From positions 2,046,001-2,110,000 of the forward strand of contig CP143429.1 in assembly GCA_039636775.1 (NCBI GenBank): 64,000 nt of DNA. Direction: 5' to 3'. The first letter of the stretch is position 1, and each line of letters starts with the position of its first letter. Positions 8,313 to 17,229 of the stretch are shown piece by piece. The notes under the pieces were generated by a model. That model was not told where the DNA came from and did no database searches. It saw only the letters and a program-made list of their open reading frames with translations. Origin of the DNA: Micrococcaceae bacterium Sec5.8. Its GTDB lineage: Bacteria; Actinomycetota; Actinomycetes; Actinomycetales; Micrococcaceae. The position numbers were made by a program, and so were the translations under genes.

Positions 8313-8406
8313 GCCTGCAGCCGGCACCTGGCACCGGTCGACGACGAGGGCTGCTTAACTTCCCACCATGGACCCATGTGCTGACACAACATCAATCCAC
8401 GAATTG

Positions 8407-8694
8407 ATGAAGGACGAGACCCGGCGCGGGACGTTATCGTTTATCCACGGTGAAGGCTCGCTGCCGTATTACGAGGCACTCCGCAAAGAGGGGCCCATGA
8501 AAGAAGCTGACACGGCGGCCTATGCCTCGCTGACAGCAAACCGTATGCCGGACGCTGTCCCCGTTCTCTCATCAGGCGTTCAACCTAACGGGCAGGGGGC
8601 CCGTGGCGTCCGTCTCCTTGGACAGCCGGGCCGACAAGGAGCAGATGATCAACGAGGCCATCGTACGGACGCTGAAGGGCAACGGGCTGGTCGC
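8407..8694 (+). pseudogene. Frameshifted small gene of unknown function
   Basis: The frame opening MKDETRRGTLSFIHGEG continues as a plausible protein to about 8565 (ANRMPDAVPVLS). From there the coding character moves to another frame that reads HQAFNLTGRGPVASVSL and then DKEQMINEAIVRTLKGNG before a TGA at 8692-8694. A single-base change near 8568 would restore one open frame of about 95 codons. The ATG at 8498, after AAAGAGGGG, is an alternative start. No family is recognised. It could be a true pseudogene or a sequencing error. Confidence 0.4.
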
Positions 8695-8940
8695 GTGACC
8701 ATTGCGTCAGCAATGGGGCAGCCCGGCATCCCTCGGTAGCGTCGGATCGTATATCCTCCGACCGTAAGCAGCGAGATGTGGTTCTTGATCATGCGGGACA
8801 CTGTGTAGACGCCCCGGTAGTGAGCCTTGACGCTCTCCAGTGCTGAGTCGATGTCGTTGCCGTGCGCCTTGAGGACAGTGCGAAGCAACGTGGCGCTCTC
8901 TTCGGAGTCCAGCGTCCGCGTGGGTGATACGGGAGCTCGC
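8649..8940 (-). pseudogene. N-terminally truncated gene fragment
   Basis: On the minus strand an open frame reads TLDSEESATLLRTVLKAHG and then DIDSALESVKAHYRG, YTVSRMIKNHISLL and GGYTIRRYRGMPG before its stop at 8649. The composition and helical pattern look protein-like, but there is no convincing start codon and a terminator lies directly upstream. It overlaps the end of the broken gene on the other strand. It is unassigned and may be a remnant left by an old insertion downstream of tRNA-Leu. Confidence 0.35.
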
Positions 8941-8955
8941 GTGGGCGGGGACAGG

Positions 8956-8993
8956 AAAAAACCCCCGGAATCCTTGGATTCCAGGGGTTTTTT
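8956..8993. terminator. Strong bidirectional intrinsic terminator after tRNA-Leu
   Basis: Stem of GGAATCC (8967-8973) and GGATTCC (8976-8982) around a TT loop, extended by CCCC and GGGG and flanked by A6 (8956-8961) and T6 (8988-8993). It sits just beyond the 3' end of the minus-strand tRNA-Leu and would also work for plus-strand transcription. Confidence 0.9.
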
Positions 8994-8998
8994 CTTTG

Positions 8999-9081
8999 TG
9001 CGCGGAGGGGGACTTGAACCCCCACCCCCTTTCGAGGACTAGCACCTCAAGCTAGCGCGTCTGCCATTCCGCCACCCGCGC
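8999..9081 (-). tRNA. tRNA-Leu, anticodon GAG
   Basis: An 83-base class II tRNA. The acceptor stem is GCGCGGG paired with the segment ending CCGCGC plus discriminator A. The anticodon stem CTAGC/GCTAG encloses the loop TTGAGGT, giving anticodon GAG, which reads CTC and CTT leucine codons. A long variable arm lies around TCCTCGAAAGGGGGT, and the T arm contains GGTTCAAGTCC. The CCA end is not encoded. A strong terminator follows within six bases. Confidence 0.95.
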
Positions 9082-9244
9082 AGGTGGTATTCGGTGAACC
9101 TTTTCGCCTTTCAGCGTTTCGGTTTTCTCCGAAGCAGCGAGAAAGACTCTAGCATGAAGTTTCCGGAAACAAATAATCGGGGCCCGGCGGGACATGTGGG
9201 TAGGCTGAAGCGAGCAACCGACCCGATGCCACGAGGAGCGAGAC

Positions 9245-10549
9245 ATGACTGAAATCAGGCCCGAGGACGAGGTCGTCAGGATCTGCCAGGAACTCATCCG
9301 GATCGACACCTCCAACTATGGGGACGGCTCCGGCCCGGGGGAGCGGGCAGCCGCCGAGTACACCGCGGGACTGATGACGGAAGTCGGACTGGACGCAGAA
9401 ATCTTCGAGTCCGCCCCGGGCCGCGCCAGTGTGGTGACCAGGCTTGCCGGCGAGGACCCATCCGCCAGCGCCCTGGTGGTCCACGGGCATCTGGATGTGG
9501 TTCCGGCGCTGCGCGATCAGTGGTCGGTGGATCCCTTCGGCGCGGAACTCAAGGACGGCATGATCTGGGGCCGCGGCGCCGTGGACATGAAGGACATGGA
9601 CGCCATGATCCTCGCCGTTCTGCGGAACTTCGCCCGCACCGGGCGCAAGCCCAAGCGGGACCTGATTTTCGCCTTCTTCGCCGACGAGGAAGCCGGCGGC
9701 ACCTACGGGGCCCGGTATGCCATCGAAAAGCGGCCCGAACTGTTCGACGGTGCCACCGAGGCTATCTCCGAAGTGGGCGGCTTCTCCGCCACCATCGGCG
9801 GCCAGCGCACCTATCTGCTCCAGACCGCCGAGAAAGGCCTCTCCTGGCTCCGGCTCGTCGCCCACGGCCGGGCAGGGCACGGCTCACAGATCAACACAGA
9901 CAATGCCGTCACCAGGCTCGCCAGTGCCGTCTCACGGATCGGCGAATACCGCTGGCCGGTGGAGTTGACGCCCACCACCCGGCAGTTCCTTGACGGCGTG
10001 ACGGAACTCACCGGCGTGGAATTTGATCCCGATGATCCGGACAAGATCCTGAAAGAGCTGGGGACCGTGGCTCGCTTCGTCGGGGCTACGCTGCAGAACA
10101 CCACCAATCCCACCCTGCTCAAGGGCGGCTACAAGCACAACGTCATCCCCGAATCGGCCGAGGCCCTGATCGACTGCCGCACCCTTCCCGGCCAGGAACA
10201 GCAGGTCCTGGAAACCGTCCGCGAACTCGCCGGCAAGGGCGTGGATGTGAGCTACGTTCACAACGACGTGTCCTTGGAGGTTCCCTTCGCCGGCAACCTC
10301 GTGGACTCCATGATCGACGCGCTGCATTCCCAGGACCCGGGCGCCAAGGTACTGCCCTACACCCTCTCCGGCGGCACGGACAACAAGTCCTTGAGCCGGC
10401 TCGGCATCACCGGTTACGGCTTCGCGCCGCTGCAATTGCCCGATGAACTGGACTTCACCGGGATGTTCCACGGTGTGGACGAGCGGGTTCCCACCGAGTC
10501 GCTGAAATTCGGCGCACGGGTGCTCGATACCCTGCTCACCAACTACTGA
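9245..10549 (+). CDS. M20 family metallopeptidase (dipeptidase-like)
   Basis: Cytosolic zinc peptidase of 434 residues in the M20/ArgE/CPG2 group. Metal-binding motifs are HGHLDVVP (His and Asp), GRGAVDMKD (bridging Asp) and ADEEAGG (catalytic Glu plus Glu ligand), with a dimerisation domain in the middle and a late histidine region (GMFHGVDERVP). Family members cut dipeptides or remove acyl groups from amino acids; the substrate is not clear from sequence. The ATG follows GAGGAGCGAGAC, a good ribosome site. The acyl-CoA dehydrogenase-like gene starts 20 bases downstream, so the two are probably co-transcribed. Confidence 0.9.
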   Translation: MTEIRPEDEVVRICQELIRIDTSNYGDGSGPGERAAAEYTAGLMTEVGLDAEIFESAPGRASVVTRLAGEDPSASALVVHGHLDVVPALRDQWSVDPFGAELKDGMIWGRGAVDMKDMDAMILAVLRNFARTGRKPKRDLIFAFFADEEAGGTYGARYAIEKRPELFDGATEAISEVGGFSATIGGQRTYLLQTAEKGLSWLRLVAHGRAGHGSQINTDNAVTRLASAVSRIGEYRWPVELTPTTRQFLDGVTELTGVEFDPDDPDKILKELGTVARFVGATLQNTTNPTLLKGGYKHNVIPESAEALIDCRTLPGQEQQVLETVRELAGKGVDVSYVHNDVSLEVPFAGNLVDSMIDALHSQDPGAKVLPYTLSGGTDNKSLSRLGITGYGFAPLQLPDELDFTGMFHGVDERVPTESLKFGARVLDTLLTNY

Positions 10550-10568
10550 GTCCGGAGACACGGCATCC

Positions 10569-11732
10569 ATGCGCCCTGAGGACATCCTGCCCGACGCCCT
10601 GCTGGAACGGATCCGCGGCCGCGCGGCCGGCTACGACCGGGACAACACCTTCTTCCATGAGGATCTGGCGGAGCTGTCCGCAGCCGGCTACCTGAAGATC
10701 TTCGTTCCGGAGTCCGACGGCGGCCTGGGGCTCGGGCTCGCGGCCGCGGCGCAGCTTCAGCGCCGCCTCGCGACGGCCGCTCCCGCGACCGCCCTGGCCA
10801 TCAACATGCATCTGGTCTGGACCGGCGTCGCCCATGTCCTGGCGGCACGGGGCGACGCGTCGCTCGGCTTTGTCCTCCGCGAGGCTGGGCAGGGGGAAAT
10901 TTTCGCGTTCGGGAACTCTGAGGCGGGGAACGACTCCGTCTTGTTCGATTCCCGCACAGCGGCCGTACCGCAGCCTGACGGCGGCTACGCCTTCTCCGGC
11001 CGCAAAATCTTCACCAGCCTCTCGCCGGCCTGGACCCGGCTGGGGATCTTCGGCAAGGACACCTCAGCCGGAAACGGGGGCGGGCAACTGGTCCATGGTT
11101 TTATCACCAGAGACACCCCCGGCTACGAAATCCTCGCCGACTGGGACACCCTCGGCATGCGGGCAAGCCAGTCCCACACCACCGTCCTGAACGGTGCCGT
11201 GGTGCCGGCCGCGCGCATCTTCCGGAAACTGCCTGTGGGCCCGAACGCGGATCCACTGATTTTCGCCATCTTCGCGTGCTTCGAGACACTTCTTGCGGCT
11301 GTCTACACCGGCATCGGAGAACGGGCCCTCACCCTGGGGGTGGAGGCGGTCAAGCGGCGGACCTCTTTCAAGAACGGCGGGAAGAGCTACGCCCAGGACC
11401 CGGACACCCGGTGGAAGGTCGCCGATGCGGCCATGGCAATGGACGCGCTGTACCCGCACCTTTCCAGTGTGGCTGCGGACGTCGATGCTCTGGCCACCCA
11501 TGGCGGACAGTGGTTCCCGAAGCTGGTGGGACTCAAGGTCAGTGCGACTGAGACGGCGCGCACGGTGGTGGACCTTGCTATCCGGGTGTCCGGGGGATCG
11601 AGCTACTTCCGCGGTTCAGAACTTGAACGGCTGTACCGCGATGTGCTGGCAGGGATGTTCCATCCCTCGGACGACGAATCGGCGCACAACACCGTGGCGA
11701 ACGCGTGGCTGGGGTCGCTGGAAACGTCCTAA
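10569..11732 (+). CDS. Acyl-CoA dehydrogenase family flavoprotein
   Basis: A 387-residue FAD enzyme of the acyl-CoA dehydrogenase superfamily. The N-terminal helical domain contains FVPESDGGLGLGLAA, the middle has a beta domain with KIFTSLSPAWT, and the C-terminal helices include VSGGSSYFRGSELERLYRD and end with the short helix typical of the fold. The usual catalytic glutamate region of classical dehydrogenases is not obvious, so it may belong to a variant group acting on other substrates (for example the DszC/HpaC-like branch). Co-directional with the peptidase gene just upstream. The stop overlaps the stop of the convergent DUF5703 gene by three bases. Confidence 0.85.
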   Translation: MRPEDILPDALLERIRGRAAGYDRDNTFFHEDLAELSAAGYLKIFVPESDGGLGLGLAAAAQLQRRLATAAPATALAINMHLVWTGVAHVLAARGDASLGFVLREAGQGEIFAFGNSEAGNDSVLFDSRTAAVPQPDGGYAFSGRKIFTSLSPAWTRLGIFGKDTSAGNGGGQLVHGFITRDTPGYEILADWDTLGMRASQSHTTVLNGAVVPAARIFRKLPVGPNADPLIFAIFACFETLLAAVYTGIGERALTLGVEAVKRRTSFKNGGKSYAQDPDTRWKVADAAMAMDALYPHLSSVAADVDALATHGGQWFPKLVGLKVSATETARTVVDLAIRVSGGSSYFRGSELERLYRDVLAGMFHPSDDESAHNTVANAWLGSLETS

Positions 11733-11962
11733 ACAGTCCGCTGGACCTGTGTCACCCGGCGGCGGAGCCAGAAGCGGCGGCCGCCGCCCAGGTACAGCAC
11801 ACTGCGCTGCAGTTCCCACTTGCCATACTCGGAGTGTTCAACCAGACGGCGGCGCGCTTCAGGGAGGGAGTCGTCAGGGCTTACGGTCAGTACGAGGTAC
11901 TCGTACTGCTGCGCGTAGTCCCGCTCCCGACGGACTGAACTGCTGGGAAAATGTTCTTTCAT
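11729..11962 (-). CDS. DUF5703 family protein
   Basis: A small basic protein of 77 residues, known only as a conserved actinobacterial family. The core reads YEYLVLTVSPDDSLPEARR followed by a tyrosine and tryptophan-rich patch (EYGKWELQRSVLYLGGGRR) and a basic end FWLRRRV. The ATG at 11962 is preceded by GGAGAGC. A longer frame extends upstream but has no family-like sequence. It is divergent from the 85-residue acidic protein gene and convergent with the acyl-CoA dehydrogenase-like gene. Function unknown. Confidence 0.8.
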   Translation of the reverse strand: MKEHFPSSSVRRERDYAQQYEYLVLTVSPDDSLPEARRRLVEHSEYGKWELQRSVLYLGGGRRFWLRRRVTQVQRTV

Positions 11963-12001
11963 TGCTCTCCATTTTCTCCTTTTTGCGGCTAACGTGAAGT
12001 C

Positions 12002-12259
12002 ATGAGCATCGATCCGCGTGTCGCGCTTGAAACGCTGACGGCGGCCCTGGAAGAACACCTGGCGGCTGTGTCGTCCCGCCGGGGAGAAGAAGACCCGGCA
12101 GTCGAGGCCGCGTTTTTCACGGTGGCTGAGGCCTTCGAAGTTTATGAGGACGCACTCTATGAGGCGTACGGCGAGGTGACCGGGCTGGGGATCATCGAAG
12201 ACGAGGACGACGACGAGGACGTCGACGACGAGGAAGACCTCGAAATCCTCCGGGACTAG
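12002..12259 (+). CDS. Small acidic protein of unknown function
   Basis: An 85-residue protein with an N-terminal helical region (ALETLTAALEEHLAAVSS, then AFFTVAEAFEVYEDALYEAYG) and a C-terminal run dominated by Asp and Glu (about 16 acidic residues in the last 22). No membrane segment or catalytic motif is seen. Such acidic tails often mediate binding to basic proteins or nucleic-acid partners, but that is inference. Divergent from the DUF5703 gene, with a 39-base gap. Confidence 0.7.
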   Translation: MSIDPRVALETLTAALEEHLAAVSSRRGEEDPAVEAAFFTVAEAFEVYEDALYEAYGEVTGLGIIEDEDDDEDVDDEEDLEILRD

Positions 12260-12289
12260 TCCCAGCAGGCATGCCGGGCCGGAGCGCCG

Positions 12290-13225
12290 CTAGTCGGGGT
12301 CGGAAACATCCTCAAGGGCTTGGGCAATTTGCGCCGGAAGCGGCGCCAGGGTGGCAGCCAGAATTTCCTTGAGTTGCACGGGCGTGCGGGGGCCAACCAC
12401 CGCAGTCGCCACCCCCGGCTGGGCCAGCAGCCAACTCAGGGCAACGTCCACCGGGGTTCGGCCCAGTCCCTTCGCGGCCATCGCAACGGCCTCCACGACG
12501 CTGGACGCGGAACCAGACAAGTACCGCTCCACGTACCCGGCCAACCCTGCCTGGGCTGCGCGGGAATCCGCGGGGATGTGCCCGCGGTACTTACCGCTTA
12601 ACACCCCGCGCCCCAGCGGGCCCCACGCCATCAGGCCCAGTCCGGCGTCCTCGATGGCGGGAACGAGTTCGATCTCGGGGAAACGGCGCAGCAGGGAATA
12701 TTCCGACTGGTTGGCGACCAGCGGAAAACCAGCCAACGCGGCGGCCTTAGCCGTCTGCCAGCCGTTGAAATTGGAGACACCCGCGTAACGTGCGCGACCC
12801 GTGCGGACGGCGAATTCCAGCGCGGACAGAGTCTCCTCCAGCGGCACGTTGGGGTCCCAGGCCTGGGCGAACCACACATCGACATAGTCGGTGCCCAGCC
12901 GGGCAAGGCTCGCGTCCAAACCGGAGAGCATCCCGTTGCGGGAGGTATCGACGTTGCGCCGGCCATCCGAGGCCGTCAGCCCGGCCTTCGTGGAGATGAC
13001 CACTTCCGAGCGGGCCACCACGTCACCGAGCATTCCGCCCAGCATCGCCTCGGCCTGGCCATCCGCGTAGGACGCTGCTGTGTCGACGAGGCTCCCGCCG
13101 CCGTCAAGGAAGGTGCGGAGCAGTGTGGAGGCGTCCTGCTCGTCTGTTTCCCGCGCCCAGGACATGGTGCCGAGAGACAAAGAGGACACGCGCAAACCGC
13201 TGTTGCCGACATATCGCTGCTGCAT
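12290..13225 (-). CDS. Aldo/keto reductase
   Basis: A 311-residue NADPH-dependent oxidoreductase with the TIM-barrel pattern of the family. Visible marks are the N-terminal [17 protein letters not shown], the catalytic Asp/Tyr region [12 protein letters not shown], the lysine strand VVISTKAG, and the C-terminal cofactor region [16 protein letters not shown]. It resembles the general stress-type reductases acting on aldehydes; the physiological substrate is not known. It is transcribed away from uppP, with 53 bases between the two starts. Confidence 0.9.
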   Translation of the reverse strand: MQQRYVGNSGLRVSSLSLGTMSWARETDEQDASTLLRTFLDGGGSLVDTAASYADGQAEAMLGGMLGDVVARSEVVISTKAGLTASDGRRNVDTSRNGMLSGLDASLARLGTDYVDVWFAQAWDPNVPLEETLSALEFAVRTGRARYAGVSNFNGWQTAKAAALAGFPLVANQSEYSLLRRFPEIELVPAIEDAGLGLMAWGPLGRGVLSGKYRGHIPADSRAAQAGLAGYVERYLSGSASSVVEAVAMAAKGLGRTPVDVALSWLLAQPGVATAVVGPRTPVQLKEILAATLAPLPAQIAQALEDVSDPD

Positions 13226-13278
13226 GTCAGTTAGCTTACGGGGATTGCAGAAACCTTCATGACGTAGGGTCTATAACC

Positions 13279-14112
13279 GTGAACTGGTTTGAAGCGGCCT
13301 TTCTGGGCCTTGTGCAGGGACTGACAGAATTCCTCCCCATCTCCTCGAGCGCCCATCTGCGGATCGTCGGCTCGTTCCTGCCCACCGCAGCGGACCCCGG
13401 CGCCGCGTTCACGGCCATCACCCAACTCGGTACCGAGACCGCCGTCATCGTGTACTTCTGGCGTGACATCGTGCGGATTGTCAGGGCATGGGCCCGCTCC
13501 CTGGCCGGAAAAGTCCCCCGGAACGACCCGGACGCCCGCATGGGCTGGCTGGTCATCCTGGGCAGCCTGCCCATCATCGTGCTGGGTCTGCTGTTCCAGG
13601 ACCAGATCGAGTCCGTCCTCCGCAGCCTCTGGATCGTCGCCACCATGCTGATTGTCTTTGGCATGATCCTCGCCGTCGCCGACGCCGTGGGACGCCAGGA
13701 ACGCGACCTGACGCAGCTGACCTACAAGCACGGCATCCTGTACGGCCTGGCCCAGGCCATGTCCCTGATCCCTGGCGTCTCCCGGTCCGGCGGCACCATC
13801 ACCGCAGGACTGCTGATGGGCTACACCCGCGAAGCCGCGGCCCGGTACTCCTTCCTGCTGGCCATCCCCGCGGTCTTCGGCAGCGGTCTTTACCAGCTCT
13901 ATAAGGTGGTCTCCAAGGACGGCATCACCGGTCCTTACAGCCTCCCGGAGACGGCCCTCGCCACCGCCATCGCCTTTGTGGTGGGGTACATCATCATCGG
14001 CTGGTTCCTGAAGTATGTCTCCACCCACAGCTACCGGCTGTTCGTCTGGTACCGGATTCTCTTGGGGATGGCCCTGTACCTGCTGCTCGGTTTCAACGTC
14101 ATCAGCGCCTAG
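13279..14112 (+). CDS. uppP: Undecaprenyl-diphosphatase UppP (BacA)
   Basis: Integral membrane phosphatase that recycles undecaprenyl diphosphate to the monophosphate carrier for cell-wall synthesis, and gives bacitracin tolerance when abundant. The 277-residue product has both family signatures: the glutamate-rich [18 protein letters not shown] near the N-terminus and the [10 protein letters not shown] loop near residue 170. Eight or so membrane helices are predicted. The GTG at 13279 is chosen because it begins at the family N-terminus (MNWFEA); longer frames upstream look non-coding. mshC follows after 15 bases. Confidence 0.95.
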   Translation: MNWFEAAFLGLVQGLTEFLPISSSAHLRIVGSFLPTAADPGAAFTAITQLGTETAVIVYFWRDIVRIVRAWARSLAGKVPRNDPDARMGWLVILGSLPIIVLGLLFQDQIESVLRSLWIVATMLIVFGMILAVADAVGRQERDLTQLTYKHGILYGLAQAMSLIPGVSRSGGTITAGLLMGYTREAAARYSFLLAIPAVFGSGLYQLYKVVSKDGITGPYSLPETALATAIAFVVGYIIIGWFLKYVSTHSYRLFVWYRILLGMALYLLLGFNVISA

Positions 14113-14127
14113 CACTAGGCTTGGGCT

Positions 14128-15411
14128 GTGAAGTCTTGGATCTCCCGCCCCGTACCCCAGCTCCCGGGCAGCATGGCTGCCCTCCGCCTCTTCGACACCG
14201 CCGCCGGCAGCGTCGTCACCCTCGGGGCAGCGGGCGAACAATCAATGTACGTCTGCGGCATCACCCCGTACGACGCCACCCACATGGGCCACGCGGCCAG
14301 TTACGTCGCGTTTGACCTGCTCAACCGTGCCTGGCGGGACGGCCGCCAGCAGGTGTCCTACGTCCAGAACGTCACCGACGTCGACGACCCCCTGCTGGAG
14401 CGGGCCACGGCCACCGGCGTGGACTGGCGCGACCTCGCCGCCGGCCAGATCGAACTCTTCCACACCGACATGGAAGCGCTCAACGTGCTGGCCCCGGACC
14501 ACTATGTGGGCGCCGTCGAAGCAATCCCGCTGATCGTCCCCGCCATTGAATCGCTCGTCCGCCGCGGCCTGGCGTACCGCGTCGCCGGAACCACCGCGGG
14601 CGAACCCGACGGGGACGTCTACTACGACGTCGAGGCCGCCGGCAAGCACACCACCGAAGCCGCGGACGCCTGGAGTCTGGGGTCCATCTCCGGGCTTTCC
14701 CATGCCGAAATGCTGGAACTGTTCGCGGAACGTGGCGGCGACCCCGGCCGGTCCGGCAAACGGCAGGCCCTGGACCCGCTGCTCTGGCGGGTCGCCCGGG
14801 AGGGCGAACCGAGCTGGCCCGGCGGCGAACTGGGCGAGGGACGGCCCGGCTGGCACATCGAATGCACGGTCATCGCCCAGAAGTATCTCCCGGCCCCGTT
14901 CACCGTCCAGGGCGGCGGCTCGGACCTGATTTTCCCGCACCACGAGATGGGCGCCGGGCACGCCTACTCCCTGACCGGGGTACCGCTGGCCCAGCACTAC
15001 GCACACGCCGGAATGGTAGGCCTCGACGGCGAGAAGATGAGCAAGTCCAAGGGAAACCTGGTCCTGGTCTCAAAGCTCCGCGCAGCCGGCGAGGAGCCGG
15101 CCGCGATCCGGCTCGCCATCCTCGCCCACCACTACCGCAGCGACTGGTCCTGGACGGGCGCCGGATTCGCCGAAGCCAAGGAACGGCTCCGTACCTGGCG
15201 GGCCGCCGTCGCGGTGGCACCGGAAGGGTCAGCCGCAGGACTGATCCCGCGCCTGCGGGCCGAATTGTCGAATGACCTTAACGCGCCCGGCGCTGTCGCC
15301 GCCATGGACGGCTGGGCCAGGTCGGCGCTCGACGCCGGACACGCCCCGTCTGCGGCGGACGCCGCCCTGGCCGGGGATGCAGTCAACGCCCTCCTCGGCG
15401 TCGAGCTCTAG
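14128..15411 (+). CDS. mshC: Cysteine:glucosaminyl-inositol ligase MshC (mycothiol synthesis)
   Basis: ATP-dependent ligase that joins cysteine to GlcN-inositol in the third enzymatic step unique to mycothiol. At 427 residues it is a class I aminoacyl-tRNA synthetase-like fold related to CysRS. The adenylate-binding motif appears as [10 protein letters not shown] in place of HIGH, and the KMSKS loop is present as [10 protein letters not shown]. Zinc ligands are suggested by the early VCGITPYD cysteine and the later WHIECT and [11 protein letters not shown] residues. MshC is distinguished from CysRS by length and by ending without the tRNA-binding domain. The start is a GTG. Its presence places the organism among mycothiol-making Actinobacteria. 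Confidence 0.94.
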   Translation: MKSWISRPVPQLPGSMAALRLFDTAAGSVVTLGAAGEQSMYVCGITPYDATHMGHAASYVAFDLLNRAWRDGRQQVSYVQNVTDVDDPLLERATATGVDWRDLAAGQIELFHTDMEALNVLAPDHYVGAVEAIPLIVPAIESLVRRGLAYRVAGTTAGEPDGDVYYDVEAAGKHTTEAADAWSLGSISGLSHAEMLELFAERGGDPGRSGKRQALDPLLWRVAREGEPSWPGGELGEGRPGWHIECTVIAQKYLPAPFTVQGGGSDLIFPHHEMGAGHAYSLTGVPLAQHYAHAGMVGLDGEKMSKSKGNLVLVSKLRAAGEEPAAIRLAILAHHYRSDWSWTGAGFAEAKERLRTWRAAVAVAPEGSAAGLIPRLRAELSNDLNAPGAVAAMDGWARSALDAGHAPSAADAALAGDAVNALLGVEL

Positions 15412-15443
15412 CGCAGGAGGGCAGCTGCCCTGGGCGCTGCCGA

Positions 15444-16349
15444 CTAGGGTTTGTCTTTCCCGCGGCGCTTGAGATAACGCTCAAACTCCCGGGCGATGGA
15501 CTCGCCGCTGGCCTCCGGGAGGTCGGCAGTATCCTTCGCCTCCTCGAGCTGGCGCACATACGCCGCGATCTCGGGGTCCTCGGTGGCAAGTTCGTCAACT
15601 CCGCGTTCCCAGGCGTCCGACTCCTCCACGAGGTCCTGGGTGTCGAAGGGAACCTGCAGCAGTTCCTCGATCCGGTGCAGCAGCGCCAGCTGCGCCTTGG
15701 GAGAGGGCGCCTGCGCCACATAGTGCGGCACGGCAGCCCAGAGGGAGACCGTCGGCAGCCCGGCAAGCAGCGCCACCTCGGCAAGGACCCCGACGATCCC
15801 GACGGGACCCTCGTACTGTGAGGCCTCCAGGTCCATCCGCTCCCGCAGGGCAGCATCGTCCGTGGACGTACTCACCGGAATAGGCCGGCTGTGCGGCACG
15901 TCGGCCAGGAGCGCCCCCACCAGGATCACGTAGTCAACGTTGAGCGCCTCGGCATGAACCAGCAGCTCCGCGGTGTAGGCCCGCCACTTATAGGACGGCT
16001 CCGTGCCTTGGACAAAGATGACATCGACATTGGAGCCAGGAGCACTGGCCTGGTAGATGCGGGTTGACGGCCACTTGATTTTCCGTTCTCCGGAGGCGGT
16101 GCGGCGGATCGTGGGCCGGGTGAACTGGAAGTCATAGTACTCATCGGCGTCAACCGAACCGACCTTTTTGCCGCCCCAAAGCTTGTTCAGGTAGCGCAGG
16201 GCATCGCTCGCAGCCTCGCCGGCGTCATTCCAGCCCTCGAAGGCCGCGAGCATCACCGTGATGCGCCGGCCCTCGGGTACGGGCTGCAGCAGCCGTTCCG
16301 GCTCGGGCACGTCGCCCGTTTCCACGGGGTCTCCCTCGAAGCTATTCAT
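15444..16349 (-). CDS. PAC2 family protein (proteasome-assembly-chaperone-like)
   Basis: A 301-residue protein of the PAC2 superfamily, whose eukaryotic members chaperone 20S assembly. The domain begins at ITVMLAAFEGWNDAGEAAS and includes DFQFTRPTIRR, VIFVQGTEPSYKWRAYTAEL and the late SLWAAVPHYVAQAPSPKA. The C-terminal 60 residues form acidic helices (DPEIAAYVRQLEEA). Actinobacterial homologues are widespread, but their role in proteasome biology has not been shown here; closeness to the Pup-proteasome locus (start about 3.4 kb before mpa) makes it a candidate. It is convergent with mshC and divergent from the HAD phosphatase. Confidence 0.85.
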   Translation of the reverse strand: MNSFEGDPVETGDVPEPERLLQPVPEGRRITVMLAAFEGWNDAGEAASDALRYLNKLWGGKKVGSVDADEYYDFQFTRPTIRRTASGERKIKWPSTRIYQASAPGSNVDVIFVQGTEPSYKWRAYTAELLVHAEALNVDYVILVGALLADVPHSRPIPVSTSTDDAALRERMDLEASQYEGPVGIVGVLAEVALLAGLPTVSLWAAVPHYVAQAPSPKAQLALLHRIEELLQVPFDTQDLVEESDAWERGVDELATEDPEIAAYVRQLEEAKDTADLPEASGESIAREFERYLKRRGKDKP

Positions 16350-16479
16350 CTCCTCACCCTACGTCCAAGCACCCGGCCCCCGCAGGCAATGAAGCGCCGG
16401 GAATCGCCGGTCCGGCGGCCATATTCGCCCAAGGCGTACTCCCCGGGGACGTACAGGACCGCACCGTAGACTGGCAAGC

Positions 16480-17229
16480 ATGCGATCCTCAGTTCCCCAG
16501 CCCCTTCTCAAAGCCGCGCTCTGGGACATGGACGGCACCATTGTTGACACCGAGCCGTACTGGATCGAGGCCGAACATGCCCTGGTTGCCGCACACGGCG
16601 GGCAATGGTCCCACGAAAAGGCCATGCAGCTGGTGGGCCAGTCCCTGGTGTTCTCCGCGGGCATCCTTCAGGACGCCGGCGTGACATTGGAACGCCGGGA
16701 AATCATCGACATCCTCACAGCCCATGTCATCAGCCAGGTCCGCACCGCCGTGCCTTGGCGCCCGGGGGCGCGCGAACTGCTGGAGGAACTCCACACCGCG
16801 GGCATCCGTTGTGCCCTCGTGACCATGTCCGAGGCTCCGCTGGCCCGCGAAATCGTGGCAAGCCTGCCCAGGCCCTACTTCGAATTCCTGATCACGGGCG
16901 ACACCGTCGCGCAGGGCAAACCGCATCCCGAGGCCTACCTCAAGGCGGTTGAACTTCTCCAGGAGCAGGACCCCGGACTGGGCCTTCAGCACTGCATCGC
17001 CTTGGAGGATTCCGGGCCCGGAGTGGCCGCCGCCGTCGCCTCCGGCGTCCTGACCGTCGCCATTCCGCACATCATGGCTTTACCGCATAATCCCCGCCAC
17101 GCCGTGTGGGAGACCTTGGCCGGGCGGACCGTGTCCGACCTCGAAGAACTCGTCGCCTTGCGCCACGAATTCCCGGACGCCACCTTCGGGACGGACCGCA
17201 GCGCGGCGTTGGAACCGGCCCATGACTGA
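16480..17229 (+). CDS. HAD-superfamily phosphatase
   Basis: A 249-residue hydrolase of the haloacid dehalogenase superfamily, beta-phosphoglucomutase-like branch. Motif I is WDMDGTIVDTE with the nucleophilic Asp, motif II lies around LVTMSEA, motif III around GKPHPEAYLKA, and motif IV is ALEDSGPGVAAA with the metal-binding Asp. A small cap domain follows motif I. It probably dephosphorylates a sugar or nucleoside phosphate; the substrate is not evident. The stop overlaps the start of the M50 protease gene by eight bases, so they are translationally coupled. Confidence 0.88.
   Translation: MRSSVPQPLLKAALWDMDGTIVDTEPYWIEAEHALVAAHGGQWSHEKAMQLVGQSLVFSAGILQDAGVTLERREIIDILTAHVISQVRTAVPWRPGARELLEELHTAGIRCALVTMSEAPLAREIVASLPRPYFEFLITGDTVAQGKPHPEAYLKAVELLQEQDPGLGLQHCIALEDSGPGVAAAVASGVLTVAIPHIMALPHNPRHAVWETLAGRTVSDLEELVALRHEFPDATFGTDRSAALEPAHD

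Noticed and set aside
9000..9100. Possible second tRNA beside tRNA-Leu
   Set aside because: Only one cloverleaf with a T arm and acceptor stem is supported.
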